A DNA stretch of 64,000 nt from JABCPE02 sp963520375. Its GTDB lineage: Bacteria; Bacteroidota; Bacteroidia; Flavobacteriales; Weeksellaceae. Position numbers and translations under genes: made by a program. Below are positions 51,819 through 60,910 of the stretch, piece by piece (the first letter of the stretch is position 1; each line of letters begins with the position of its first letter). The stretch is taken from positions 1 through 64,000 of the forward strand of contig CAUQQF010000010.1 of the NCBI GenBank assembly GCA_963520375.1, in the 5' to 3' direction. The notes under the pieces are model-generated. The model was not told the DNA's origin and ran no database searches. It saw only the letters and a program-made list of their open reading frames with translations.

Positions 51819-51824
51819 TCTAAA

Positions 51825-52457
51825 TTGAAACGAATAGCTATAATAGGTTCTGCACACTTGGGACAGCAGATTGCCCACCATATACACACGGATACAGAGG
51901 ATAAAGTAGTTGCTTTTTTTGATGATTTCCAACCAAAAGGGACTATCATCGACTCTATTTCGGTTATTGGCGGGACTAATGATATTTTAGAGGAATATTC
52001 GAAAAACTGTTTTGATGAATTACTGATTGGTGTAGGATATAACCACATGAATACCAGAAAAATGCTGTTTGAAAAATATCATAATGATATTCCTTTCTAT
52101 AAATTTATTCATTCCTCATGTTATGTGGATCCTTCCGCTGAAATAGGAGCTGGAACGGTCATCTATCCAAGATGTGTGATTGACCAAAATGTAAAAATAG
52201 GAAATAATGTTTTGATTAACATTTCCAGCAGCATTGCACACGATACCACAATAGGCACTCACTCCTTTATCTCTCCATGCGTCTCTGTAGCAGGATTTGT
52301 GGATATTAAGGAACAATGTATAATAGGCATAAATTCTATAATAATAGACAATATATCTATCACTGAAGGAACAAGAACAGGAGGCGGGACAGTTGTAATA
52401 AAAAACATCAAAGAAAAAGGACTATATGTAGGAAATCCTGCAAGATTTGTAAGATGA
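51825..52457 (+). CDS. PglD/NeuD-like sugar O/N-acyltransferase
   Basis: A 210-residue hexapeptide-repeat transferase. The N-terminal Rossmann-like part (IAIIGSAHLGQQIA) is typical of PglD/NeuD proteins; the C-terminal half (about 95-205) is a left-handed beta-helix with isoleucine-rich repeats and the catalytic-type His in SSSIAHDTTIG. It ends in VGNPARFVR. It may acetylate the 4-amino group of the sugar made in this cluster. The start appears to be a TTG (51825), six bases after the wbqC-like stop. Confidence 0.87.
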   Translation: MKRIAIIGSAHLGQQIAHHIHTDTEDKVVAFFDDFQPKGTIIDSISVIGGTNDILEEYSKNCFDELLIGVGYNHMNTRKMLFEKYHNDIPFYKFIHSSCYVDPSAEIGAGTVIYPRCVIDQNVKIGNNVLINISSSIAHDTTIGTHSFISPCVSVAGFVDIKEQCIIGINSIIIDNISITEGTRTGGGTVVIKNIKEKGLYVGNPARFVR

Positions 52458-53617
52458 TGAAAAACGACAATATCTTTCTAAAAGGGTTGAATGAACTTCG
52501 GGCTGTTGCAGCATTGGGAGTTTTAGTTCATCATATAGAGCTATTAAAATATGATGATAGAAACGCATCACTAAACGACACATATTCCCTTGCAAATAAT
52601 GCGCATTTCCATCATTTCATCCAGTCTTTGGGGAAGCACTCTGTATATTTTTTCTTTGTATTGAGTGGTTTTCTAATCACACATTTAATCATTAGAGAAA
52701 AAAACAAATTTGGCGTTTTTGATTTTCAAAAATTCTATATGAGACGAGTTCTGAGAATCTGGCCTTTATACTACATTATCATAGGGCTTTCTTTGTTCGT
52801 TATCCCTTTTATTTCGGCTTATTTCGGCTTATTTGAAATTTTCCCAAACACCTATTACAAAGCGGTTCTCGCTACAGATTATAGTTCACCAAAAACTTTT
52901 TGGTCTTATTTAGGTTTTTTATCTAATTATGGACTTTCCGAAGGCATCACATTAGTAGGCGGCTCTCAGACATGGTCTGTATCTATCGAGGAACAATTTT
53001 ATTTATTTTGGCCTGTTTTATTATTATTTGTTTTTAAAAGTAGGCCTTATTTATGGCTGTTGTCTAGTATAATTCTAATTTTTATTTTAAATTTTTTCTT
53101 TAAAGTAGATTTTTTTGCTGTTTTTAGATATGAATATTTATTCATAGGTTGTATTGGCGGGCTGTTTATTAATTCGTCTTATTTCAAAAAAATCAGTCCC
53201 ATCATAGATAAAAAGATTTTCTATATTATCAATTTACTCATCATCCTTATCCTATCATTTTTTTCTGTTTTTGATAAATACACGCAGTCTTTTGTTATCA
53301 GTATATTTTTCTTGTCTTTTATTATTTTGACGGTTAATAATCATTTTTATTTTCGTTCAAAGATTTTTGATGAAATGGGAAAAATATCTTACGGAATATA
53401 CATGTATCACCCTTTTATTATGTTTTTAGTTTTTCCTGTTTTAGAATATTTAAAAACACTTATATTCTCTGTAAATAGTGGAGGTGCAATGATTTTTCTA
53501 CTTGTTATGCAGTATATTTTAACTATCGGAATCACTCTTTTCATTAGTTATTTTTCATATAATTATATAGAGAAAAAATTTTTGCTGCTTAAAGAAAAAA
53601 AATATTCAAGATTATAA
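52454..53617 (+). CDS. Acyltransferase family 3 membrane protein
   Basis: A 387-residue inner-membrane protein with about ten transmembrane segments and the acyltransferase-3 motifs: LNELRAVAALGVLVHH with the catalytic His, FFFVLSGFLITHL, RRVLRIWPLYY and SIEEQFYLFWP. Such proteins O-acetylate surface polysaccharides or lipids, usually across the inner membrane. It overlaps the acetyltransferase gene by four bases. A full set of motifs is present. Confidence 0.92.
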   Translation: MMKNDNIFLKGLNELRAVAALGVLVHHIELLKYDDRNASLNDTYSLANNAHFHHFIQSLGKHSVYFFFVLSGFLITHLIIREKNKFGVFDFQKFYMRRVLRIWPLYYIIIGLSLFVIPFISAYFGLFEIFPNTYYKAVLATDYSSPKTFWSYLGFLSNYGLSEGITLVGGSQTWSVSIEEQFYLFWPVLLLFVFKSRPYLWLLSSIILIFILNFFFKVDFFAVFRYEYLFIGCIGGLFINSSYFKKISPIIDKKIFYIINLLIILILSFFSVFDKYTQSFVISIFFLSFIILTVNNHFYFRSKIFDEMGKISYGIYMYHPFIMFLVFPVLEYLKTLIFSVNSGGAMIFLLVMQYILTIGITLFISYFSYNYIEKKFLLLKEKKYSRL

Positions 53618-53634
53618 TTTTTATATAAACTAAG

Positions 53635-54861
53635 ATGAAGACTATTAATTTCTATTTTGTGCTTGTTCCTTTTCTATTACTAAAAATAGGAATCTGTGCT
53701 TTTCTCTTTTTAAATAAGGACTGGGGCGCAATCACGGATGGAGATCTGTATATGGAACTATTCCAAAGATTTATTTCCAATGGAGCATATTTTGAAATAG
53801 AAAAAGGGACTTCTGTAATGTATAATTTTGCTCTTTATCCTATTTATCTGCTAGTTGGAGATGTTAAGGAGACTTTTATCATATTCAATAGTTTGTGTAT
53901 TATTTTGACCATTATTTTAGGTGTATATTTATTATATAAAATATCTATTAGGCTGGATATTAACATCTTTTTCACCTACTTCCTTTGTAGTATTTACATT
54001 TTTTATATCATCAGCCAAAAATTCATTAATATTTTAGCCAATGATGATTCGTTTATGGGGTTATTATACCTTATCATCATATACTTTTCCATTAAAAATA
54101 TTGAATCGCCTAAACATTATTATTTCTCTATCATAGGTTTTATACTTGGGTTATGTCTTGGCACTCGTGAAATAGCCATTCTGTTTTTTCCTTTCATTTT
54201 ATACATGATATACTATTCTAATGCAAAAGTGAAAAACCTAATCTATTTCGTTATTCCTCTCATTTTCACTATACTTATTATCCATTTTCCTTCTATCATA
54301 GTAGGGAATGGTCTTAGTTTTTACAACAAAAATCCAGAAGATGTCAATTGGATTCAGAAAAACCATTTAGCTATCACAGAAATAGAAAAAAGTACTGGTA
54401 TTTTTAATATCAGACCATGGTCTATCTGGAGGGCTAATACCTTTGATGATGTAAGAGAATATTTAAAACAAAATGGCGAAAACAGCTTACCAAAAAGTTT
54501 TCTAGATGTTGTCTTCAACCATCCTGCGCAGCTCATAAAAATGACTTTGTTTAATTTGCTGTTTCTTTTCAAATTCTATTTTAAAACAATAGGAGGTTTT
54601 ATTCTCATTCCTTTAATATTTTTGTTTAGAAAAAACTTCTTTTTGCTGCCTTTTTTATATTTTTGTTTTGTATTTTGTTTTGTGGCCTATTCTCATGTAG
54701 AAATACGCTGGCTTGCAGGGATAGAGATAATGCTTTTCATCTCTATTTTGACAGGCTGTCAATATTTAAAACTTAGTAATAATAAATTGTTATTAATAAT
54801 TATAATTGCAATAATTCCGATAATCTTTAATGATATAAAATTTTTATACTATAGCTTATGA
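53635..54861 (+). CDS. Polytopic membrane protein, GT-C-like
   Basis: A 408-residue protein with 10-12 hydrophobic segments, AT-rich codon use and a conserved-looking early loop (KDWGAITDGDLYMELFQRF) where GT-C transferases carry acidic catalytic residues. This suggests a lipid-sugar-dependent glycosyltransferase or a Wzy-type polymerase. There is no decisive motif. The stop overlaps the next start by four bases. The fold is an inference from topology and position. Confidence 0.7.
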   Translation: MKTINFYFVLVPFLLLKIGICAFLFLNKDWGAITDGDLYMELFQRFISNGAYFEIEKGTSVMYNFALYPIYLLVGDVKETFIIFNSLCIILTIILGVYLLYKISIRLDINIFFTYFLCSIYIFYIISQKFINILANDDSFMGLLYLIIIYFSIKNIESPKHYYFSIIGFILGLCLGTREIAILFFPFILYMIYYSNAKVKNLIYFVIPLIFTILIIHFPSIIVGNGLSFYNKNPEDVNWIQKNHLAITEIEKSTGIFNIRPWSIWRANTFDDVREYLKQNGENSLPKSFLDVVFNHPAQLIKMTLFNLLFLFKFYFKTIGGFILIPLIFLFRKNFFLLPFLYFCFVFCFVAYSHVEIRWLAGIEIMLFISILTGCQYLKLSNNKLLLIIIIAIIPIIFNDIKFLYYSL

Positions 54862-56000
54862 TACCATTTAACAAACCTTACCTTATTGGTAAAGAAATGC
54901 AATATATAGAAGAAGCCGTAAAATCAGGGAAAATCTCTGGAAATGGCTTTTTTACTAAAAAATGTCAAGAATTTTTTGAAAAAGAATTTGGTTTCAAAAA
55001 AACGCTGCTTACCACTTCCTGCACAGATGGATTAGAAATGGCTGCTATTTTAGCAGATATCAAGGAAGGCGACGAGGTCATTGTTCCTAGTTTTACTTTT
55101 GTGTCCACAGCGCTGGCATTTGTAAGACAAGGCGCAGATATCGTTTTTGCAGATTCTTATTCTGATAACCCTAATATAGATGCTGACCAAATAGATGCTT
55201 TAATCACAGAAAAAACAAAAGCAATCGTAGTGGTTCATTACGCTGGTGTAGCATGTGATATGGATAAAATAATGTCCATCGCTAATAAGCACGGAATCAT
55301 CGTAATAGAAGATGCCGCACAAGCCATTGACAGCTACTATATTTCCAAAGATGGAACAAAAAAAGCATTGGGAAGCATTGGGCATCTTTCTGCTTTCTCG
55401 TTTCATGAAACCAAAAATATTATTTCAGGAGAGGGAGGTATGCTCTGCATCAATGACGACCGCTTTATCCAAAGAGCCGAAATCATTTGGGAAAAAGGAA
55501 CAAACCGTTCGCAGTTTTTCAGAGGCGAAGTGGATAAATACAGCTGGGTAGACACAGGGTCTTCTTTCCTACCGAGTGAGATTATTTCTGCTTTTCTTTG
55601 GGCTCAGATAGAAAACATGAGAGACATTCAGGACAAAAGAATCAAAATTTGGAATCGTTATTATGAGGGACTTTCCAGCTTTGAACCTGTCTCTATTAAA
55701 AAACCAAAACTCCCTCTCGTTCCAGAATACGCAACGAATAACGCCCATATGTTTTATCTCGTTTGTGATAATGTAGATGACAGAACAAAATTCATCCAAC
55801 ACCTAAAAGACAAAGGAATTCTATCCGTTTTTCATTATCTTTCATTGCATAAGAGTTCTTATTATGAAAAATATTCTACCCGAAAAAGTGAGCTGCCAAA
55901 CTCAGATATGTTTTCTGACTGTCTCGTAAGGCTTCCTCTTTTCTACGAACTTACCGATGAACAGGTGAAATACATCATCAACACGATAAAAGAATTATGA
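54858..56000 (+). CDS. RffA/WecE-like dTDP-4-amino-4,6-dideoxygalactose transaminase
   Basis: A PLP sugar aminotransferase that would convert dTDP-4-keto-6-deoxyglucose to dTDP-Fuc4N. The 380-residue DegT/DnrJ/EryC1 protein has LLTTSCTDGLEMAAIL (50-65), VPSFTFVSTALAFVR, HYAGVACDMDKIM and the Schiff-base Lys186 in FHETKNIISGEGG. The SCTDGLEM and YAGVACDMD wording is close to RffA/WecE rather than to 3-amino FdtB-type enzymes. It overlaps both neighbours by four bases. The 4-amino assignment is strong but by eye. Confidence 0.9.
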   Translation: MIPFNKPYLIGKEMQYIEEAVKSGKISGNGFFTKKCQEFFEKEFGFKKTLLTTSCTDGLEMAAILADIKEGDEVIVPSFTFVSTALAFVRQGADIVFADSYSDNPNIDADQIDALITEKTKAIVVVHYAGVACDMDKIMSIANKHGIIVIEDAAQAIDSYYISKDGTKKALGSIGHLSAFSFHETKNIISGEGGMLCINDDRFIQRAEIIWEKGTNRSQFFRGEVDKYSWVDTGSSFLPSEIISAFLWAQIENMRDIQDKRIKIWNRYYEGLSSFEPVSIKKPKLPLVPEYATNNAHMFYLVCDNVDDRTKFIQHLKDKGILSVFHYLSLHKSSYYEKYSTRKSELPNSDMFSDCLVRLPLFYELTDEQVKYIINTIKEL

Positions 56001-57589
56001 GAATAGAAAAAACTATTTTTTTATTAACTGCGTTGTTTTTTATCTTATTACAAGGGGCATTTGTCTTACTTGGAGATAATGCTGTGCTGTCTGATGACCT
56101 AAATCATTTAGAAATATTATACCAATATCAGGAAGGAAAATACAGTATATCAGAAGTTTATAATCTATACACCTCCGACCCTAACAGGCACACACGCCCA
56201 ATTTCTCCTATTGTGATAACATTCGCAACTTATTTAGGTGGATTTTGGACGCCTTTGTTTTATATTCATAATTTTCTATTCCCCATAGCGGCATGGTTAT
56301 TAAAACTAATTTTAGATAAGTTTTTTAGTGAATATAGTGCTTTTACGCTATTAGCGTGTATATTGGTCACAGTATTTCCTTTATCCTCATCTAATTTATT
56401 CTCTTTTGTGATGTGTGGAGCTTATTTGATATACATATGGTATTTCCAAAGTATATTATACCTATCATCAAAAGATAATCTGATTTATTATTTGATGTCT
56501 GGAATATTATTGGGAATTTCACTGCTATTCCAAGAATTGCATTTATTTTTAATTCCATTATCCATATTTATTTTAGTAATCACCAACAGAGAAAAAATAT
56601 TGCTAAAACTATCTCTTTCTATAGGTTTAGGGTTATTCATCGCTGCATTTTATAAATTTTTCTTAGTAAAAATCATCTATCCTGGGCATTTTGATTATGC
56701 CGCATCTAAGGTTACTTTTAGTCTTTCAAGCAGCTTTATATTAATTTTCTCTTTGGTTAAACTATTTATTTTTGATTTCATATACATTGCTAAACAAAGT
56801 ATCTTAGCCATTGCTGATTATTCTTGGGTTGATTATATTTTGTTAGTTCTTGGACTTATTATTTCTGGAATGGTATCCATTTTCTGTAAATTTGATAAAA
56901 CCATCCCAAAACGCTATTTTTTAGTGTTTTTAAGCATTTTTTTGATGACAGTCGCTGTTTTCTTTATTTCACAATATCCAATGACCTCATTTAGTTTTGA
57001 GAACAGGATTTTACTTTGGGTCAAAATTTCTTCTTCCTTACTTTTAGGATATCTAATTTACAATGGTTTGGCTTTTACAAAAAAGAAAAGTTATCAAAAC
57101 TTCCTGAAAACCTTATTATTTTTATTTTTATCTGTTAATTTCATCTGTGTAATATCCGAAAAAAACTCTTGGATATACGCCAGCAATTATAATAAAAACC
57201 TCATCAAAAGTTTAGTCTCTCATCTTCCCAAAAACATAAAAGATGAAAAAATTATCATCATAGAAAATAAAACAAATTATGATAAACTCATCACTGATGA
57301 AGCTACTATAGAAGATCCCTATGAAGTGGTATCTATGCTAAATATATATGCTCCAAAAGCTACTCTAAATGGGTGGAATGTATACACTATCAGCACCAAA
57401 GACACCTATTTATATTCTATTTTTGGGAAAAATCTGAACAATAGACCTCGTACAGAAATCAAAGAAACTGAAACAGGATTTATCTTAGGTAAAAAGAATA
57501 TAAATTTCCCTTTTTATGTCTTTGATTACGCTAACAATTCTTTACATTTGGTGAAAAATAAAAATGATTATAACAAATTTCTAAAATAA
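55997..57589 (+). CDS. Large polytopic membrane protein, probable glycosyltransferase
   Basis: A 530-residue membrane protein with about 11-13 transmembrane helices and a soluble C-terminal end (about 410-530). The N-terminal loop LSDDLNHLEILYQYQEG and the following DPNRHTRPISP resemble GT-C/DUF-type mannosyltransferase loops with an acidic pair. Likely functions are lipid-linked glycosyl transfer or O-unit polymerisation. It overlaps the transaminase gene (ATGA). Topology is clear; activity is not. Confidence 0.72.
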   Translation: MRIEKTIFLLTALFFILLQGAFVLLGDNAVLSDDLNHLEILYQYQEGKYSISEVYNLYTSDPNRHTRPISPIVITFATYLGGFWTPLFYIHNFLFPIAAWLLKLILDKFFSEYSAFTLLACILVTVFPLSSSNLFSFVMCGAYLIYIWYFQSILYLSSKDNLIYYLMSGILLGISLLFQELHLFLIPLSIFILVITNREKILLKLSLSIGLGLFIAAFYKFFLVKIIYPGHFDYAASKVTFSLSSSFILIFSLVKLFIFDFIYIAKQSILAIADYSWVDYILLVLGLIISGMVSIFCKFDKTIPKRYFLVFLSIFLMTVAVFFISQYPMTSFSFENRILLWVKISSSLLLGYLIYNGLAFTKKKSYQNFLKTLLFLFLSVNFICVISEKNSWIYASNYNKNLIKSLVSHLPKNIKDEKIIIIENKTNYDKLITDEATIEDPYEVVSMLNIYAPKATLNGWNVYTISTKDTYLYSIFGKNLNNRPRTEIKETETGFILGKKNINFPFYVFDYANNSLHLVKNKNDYNKFLK

Positions 57590-57598
57590 TAAAATACA

Positions 57599-58459
57599 AT
57601 GAAAGGAATAATTCTCGCGGGAGGTTCTGGAACAAGGCTCTACCCGCTCACCATCGCAGTAAGTAAGCAGTTAATGCCTGTATATGACAAGCCTATGATT
57701 TATTTCCCTATTTCTACCCTTCTATTGGCAGGAATCAGAGAAATACTTATCATCACTACGCCGCACGACCAAGAGGCTTTCAAAAAACTATTGGGTGACG
57801 GTTCACAAATCGGGTGTAAGTTTGAATACAAAGTTCAACCTTCTCCAGATGGACTGGCTCAGGCGTTTATTTTAGGCGAAGATTTCATCGGAAAAGACTC
57901 TGTGGCGCTGGTTTTGGGCGATAATATTTTCTATGGTTCTGGTCTTCCTCAGCTATTGGAAAGCAAAACCCAAGTGAAAGGCGGCTGTGTATTTGCTTAC
58001 CCTGTTTCCGACCCCGAAAGATACGGTGTAGTAGAATTTGACGAAAACCAAAAAGCCGTTTCCATAGAAGAAAAACCTGCCGTTCCGAAGTCCAACTACG
58101 CCGTGCCTGGTCTTTATTTCTATGACAATTCTGTGGTGGAATATGCTAAAAACCTAAAACCTTCGGCGAGGGGAGAACTAGAAATTACCGATATCAATAA
58201 AATTTATCTTGAAAAAGGTCAATTAGAAGTAGGTGTGATGAGCCGAGGAACTGCTTGGCTCGATACAGGAACTTTTGATTCCCTTCACGAGGCGTCTGAA
58301 TTCGTAAAAGTTCTTGAAAAAAGACAAGGCGTGAAAATCTCCTGCATCGAAGAGATTGCCTACAAAAAAGGATTTATCAACAAAGAACAGCTTCTGAAAT
58401 CTGCCGAAAAATACGGAAAAAGCGGATATGGCGATTATCTTAAAAAGCTGATAAAATAA
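57599..58459 (+). CDS. rfbA: Glucose-1-phosphate thymidylyltransferase
   Basis: Makes dTDP-glucose from glucose 1-phosphate and dTTP, feeding RfbB. The 286-residue enzyme has the full RfbA signature MKGIILAGGSGTRLYPLT, KQLMPVYDKPMIYFP, LVLGDNIFYG and ARGELEITDIN. The length matches RfbA (about 290). It is the last gene of the cluster and is closed by a strong terminator. RfbC and RfbD, needed for rhamnose, are absent from this cluster. Confidence 0.96.
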   Translation: MKGIILAGGSGTRLYPLTIAVSKQLMPVYDKPMIYFPISTLLLAGIREILIITTPHDQEAFKKLLGDGSQIGCKFEYKVQPSPDGLAQAFILGEDFIGKDSVALVLGDNIFYGSGLPQLLESKTQVKGGCVFAYPVSDPERYGVVEFDENQKAVSIEEKPAVPKSNYAVPGLYFYDNSVVEYAKNLKPSARGELEITDINKIYLEKGQLEVGVMSRGTAWLDTGTFDSLHEASEFVKVLEKRQGVKISCIEEIAYKKGFINKEQLLKSAEKYGKSGYGDYLKKLIK

Positions 58460-58474
58460 TATAAAACCTCAACA

Positions 58475-58506
58475 AAAAATCCCTCCTAAATGAGGGATTT
58501 TTATTT
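58475..58506. terminator. Terminator after rfbA
   Basis: A perfect 11-bp stem (58475-58485 with 58492-58502), 6-nt loop, T-rich on both sides, between convergent genes. Confidence 0.9.
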
Positions 58507-58522
58507 TTTACTTATTTATAAA

Positions 58523-59047
58523 TTACTCTAACTTTTGATATGTGTAATATTCATAATAACTCTTTGTCCATGTAAAATATAACAAAAGAAATACTGCCCC
58601 TCTTCGTGATGTAGATTCTACAATACCCAAACCATTATCCTGATTTTTATACAAATGAAGTTTTTTAACATTAAAAACTCCTAATACATAAGGAATAAGA
58701 TCTGGTTTTACATTTTGGTTTTTTAGAAGATATATATTATTCTTTTTTCTATACTTATACTGTCTTGTAATTTTAGAATTATCATTTCGTATAATCTCTA
58801 TCTGCAGATTCTTATCATCTTTCACCAAAATAGAAAATTTATCATACCCTTCCATTTTATCAAGCGTAAGAGTATCTTTTGATAATTTTCTATCTAAAAG
58901 TTTAAGAATATTGCCCTTTTGTTTTGTATTTTCATAAACTCCACTAATATCAGAATTTTCGGTATTTATGTCTTTTACCTTCAGTTTGTTTATTCCTCCA
59001 CATGAAGAAAGAATAAGCATTACAAAGAAAATTATACTTTTTTTCAT
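58523..59047 (-). CDS. Putative lipoprotein, unknown function
   Basis: A 174-residue lipoprotein with a signal helix and lipobox LSSC, Cys near residue 16. The mature part has strand-like, Lys/Asn-rich sequence (DKFSILVKDDKNLQIEIIRND) and a Trp/Tyr-rich end. No domain recognised. It starts eight bases after argS and shares its transcript. The converging rfbA terminator also serves it. Confidence 0.75.
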   Translation of the reverse strand: MKKSIIFFVMLILSSCGGINKLKVKDINTENSDISGVYENTKQKGNILKLLDRKLSKDTLTLDKMEGYDKFSILVKDDKNLQIEIIRNDNSKITRQYKYRKKNNIYLLKNQNVKPDLIPYVLGVFNVKKLHLYKNQDNGLGIVESTSRRGAVFLLLYFTWTKSYYEYYTYQKLE

Positions 59048-59055
59048 AATTTCAT

Positions 59056-60816
59056 TTACATTCTATCCACTACGCCTATTCCGAGCAGATGTAAAGACTT
59101 TCTAATCACCACGCCTGTAAGTTGGGACAGATATAGTCGGAATTTTTTCACATCTTCGTTTTCGTTGTTCAAAATCGGATTGTTTTGGTAAAAAGCATTG
59201 TAGAGTTTTACCACTTCATAAACATAATTAGCCAAATGAGCAGGACTGAGTGCCGCCGCCGCTTTGCTTACGGTCTCCTTGTATTCGCTGAGAGCAACAA
59301 TGAGTTCTTTCTCGTTCTCACTAAGGGCGATGTTTTCAGAGAAATTGAAATCCGCTCCTTCCGCTCTTTTCAGCAAAGACTGAATTCTGGCGTAAGTATA
59401 CTGGATAAAAGGCCCTGTATTCCCATTGAAATCCACACTTTCCTCTGGATTGAAAAGCATTTTTTTCTTCGGATCTACTTTCAGCATAAAATATTTCAAC
59501 GCTCCAAGACCTACGATTTCATAAGATTTTTCTTTTTCCTCTTCGCTCAGCGCTTCCAGTTTTCCAAGTTCTTGCGCTTTTTCTTTCGCCGTAAGGTACA
59601 TTTCCTGCATCAGGTCATCGGCATCTACCACCGTTCCTTCACGAGATTTCATCTTCCCGTTAGGAAGTTCCACCATTCCATAGGATAGATGGTAAAGGTG
59701 CTCCGCCCAGCTGTAACCGAGTTTTTTAAGGATTTTAAACAAAACCTGAAAATGATAATCCTGCTCATTTCCCACCGTGTAGATAAGTCTCTGTATATCA
59801 TTATCCGCGAAACGCCCCACGGCAGTTCCCAAATCCTGTGTCATATAGACAGAAGTCCCATCCCCACGAAGGAGAAGTTTCTCATCCAAGCCTTCATCGG
59901 TAAGGTCGCACCATACAGAACCATCTTCTTTGGTGAAGAAAACGCCTTTGTCCAGACCTTCTTTTATCAAATCTTTACCCAAAAGGTAAGTTTGGCTTTC
60001 GTATTGAACTTGGTCAAAATCTACTCCAAGGCGTTTATATGTTTCCGCAAATCCTGCATAAACCCAAGCGTTCATTTTCTCCCAAAGGTTTCTTACTTTT
60101 TCATCGCCATTTTCCCAGTCCAAAAGCATTTTTTGAGCCTCTAAAATAGACGGCGCTTGTTTTTTAGCCGTTTCTTCGTCCATGCCTTGTTCTTTCAGTT
60201 GGGCTATTTCTGCTTTGTAATGTTTGTCAAATTCCACATAGTAATTTCCTACCAACTTGTCACCTTTGGTTTGTGTAGATTCCGGCGTTGCTCCATTTCC
60301 AAACTTTTCCCACGCTAGCATGGATTTACAAATGTGGATTCCTCTATCATTGATGATTTGAGTTTTGATGACATTGTAGCCCTCTTCTTTCAAAATATTA
60401 GCAATAGAAAAACCTAAAAGATTATTTCTAATATGTCCCAAATGCAAAGGCTTGTTGGTATTCGGCGAAGAATATTCCACCATAATAGTTTCATTCTTAG
60501 GCGTGATTTTCTCTAAATTTTCTGAAAGATTTTTAAAGCTTTGCAGGAAAACATTGTCCTTTAATTTTAGGTTAAGAAAACCTTTCACAATGTTATAATT
60601 TTCCACAAAATCCACCTCCGAAAGTATCTTGTCGCCAAGCTCTGTCGCGATGATATCTGGACTTTTCTTCAAAACTTTAACCAAAGGAAAAGTCACGACC
60701 GTAAAATCTCCTTCAAAATCAGGTTTTGTCTGCTGAATTTCAGGAACGAAATCCGCCAAACCAAAACTCTCTGCTAAAACTTTCTGTATTTTTTCAAGTA
60801 AAATCTCTCTAACCAT
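59056..60816 (-). CDS. argS: Arginyl-tRNA synthetase
   Basis: Charges tRNA(Arg). The 586-residue class I enzyme has the N-terminal Add-1 domain, the HIGH-type HLGHIRN in YSSPNTNKPLHLGHIRNNLLG (near 115-133), a KMSK-equivalent KMKSREG, and the DALR anticodon-binding domain ending in IRKSLHLLGI-x-x-x-x-RM. ArgRS enzymes commonly have non-canonical KMSKS. It has a promoter box directly downstream of the susD terminator. Confidence 0.97.
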   Translation of the reverse strand: MVREILLEKIQKVLAESFGLADFVPEIQQTKPDFEGDFTVVTFPLVKVLKKSPDIIATELGDKILSEVDFVENYNIVKGFLNLKLKDNVFLQSFKNLSENLEKITPKNETIMVEYSSPNTNKPLHLGHIRNNLLGFSIANILKEEGYNVIKTQIINDRGIHICKSMLAWEKFGNGATPESTQTKGDKLVGNYYVEFDKHYKAEIAQLKEQGMDEETAKKQAPSILEAQKMLLDWENGDEKVRNLWEKMNAWVYAGFAETYKRLGVDFDQVQYESQTYLLGKDLIKEGLDKGVFFTKEDGSVWCDLTDEGLDEKLLLRGDGTSVYMTQDLGTAVGRFADNDIQRLIYTVGNEQDYHFQVLFKILKKLGYSWAEHLYHLSYGMVELPNGKMKSREGTVVDADDLMQEMYLTAKEKAQELGKLEALSEEEKEKSYEIVGLGALKYFMLKVDPKKKMLFNPEESVDFNGNTGPFIQYTYARIQSLLKRAEGADFNFSENIALSENEKELIVALSEYKETVSKAAAALSPAHLANYVYEVVKLYNAFYQNNPILNNENEDVKKFRLYLSQLTGVVIRKSLHLLGIGVVDRM

Positions 60817-60833
60817 AATAAATAAAATAATTG

Positions 60834-60841
60834 CAAAGATA
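60834..60841 (-). promoter_or_regulatory. -7 box for argS
   Basis: TATCTTTG on the minus strand, an exact TAnnTTTG match, 17 bases before the argS ATG and just past the SusD-gene terminator. Confidence 0.5.
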
Positions 60842-60847
60842 AAAAAT

Positions 60848-60882
60848 ATAAAGGAAATCCCTGAAAAAGAGACTTCCTTTAT
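60848..60882 (-). terminator. Terminator after the SusD gene
   Basis: A 9-bp outer stem (60848-60856 with 60874-60882), partly extended inward, followed on the minus strand by ATTTTTTAT. It lies 28 bases after the susD stop. Confidence 0.75.
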
Positions 60883-60910
60883 AAAAAATTAGTTAAAAAT
60901 GAAGAGGTTA

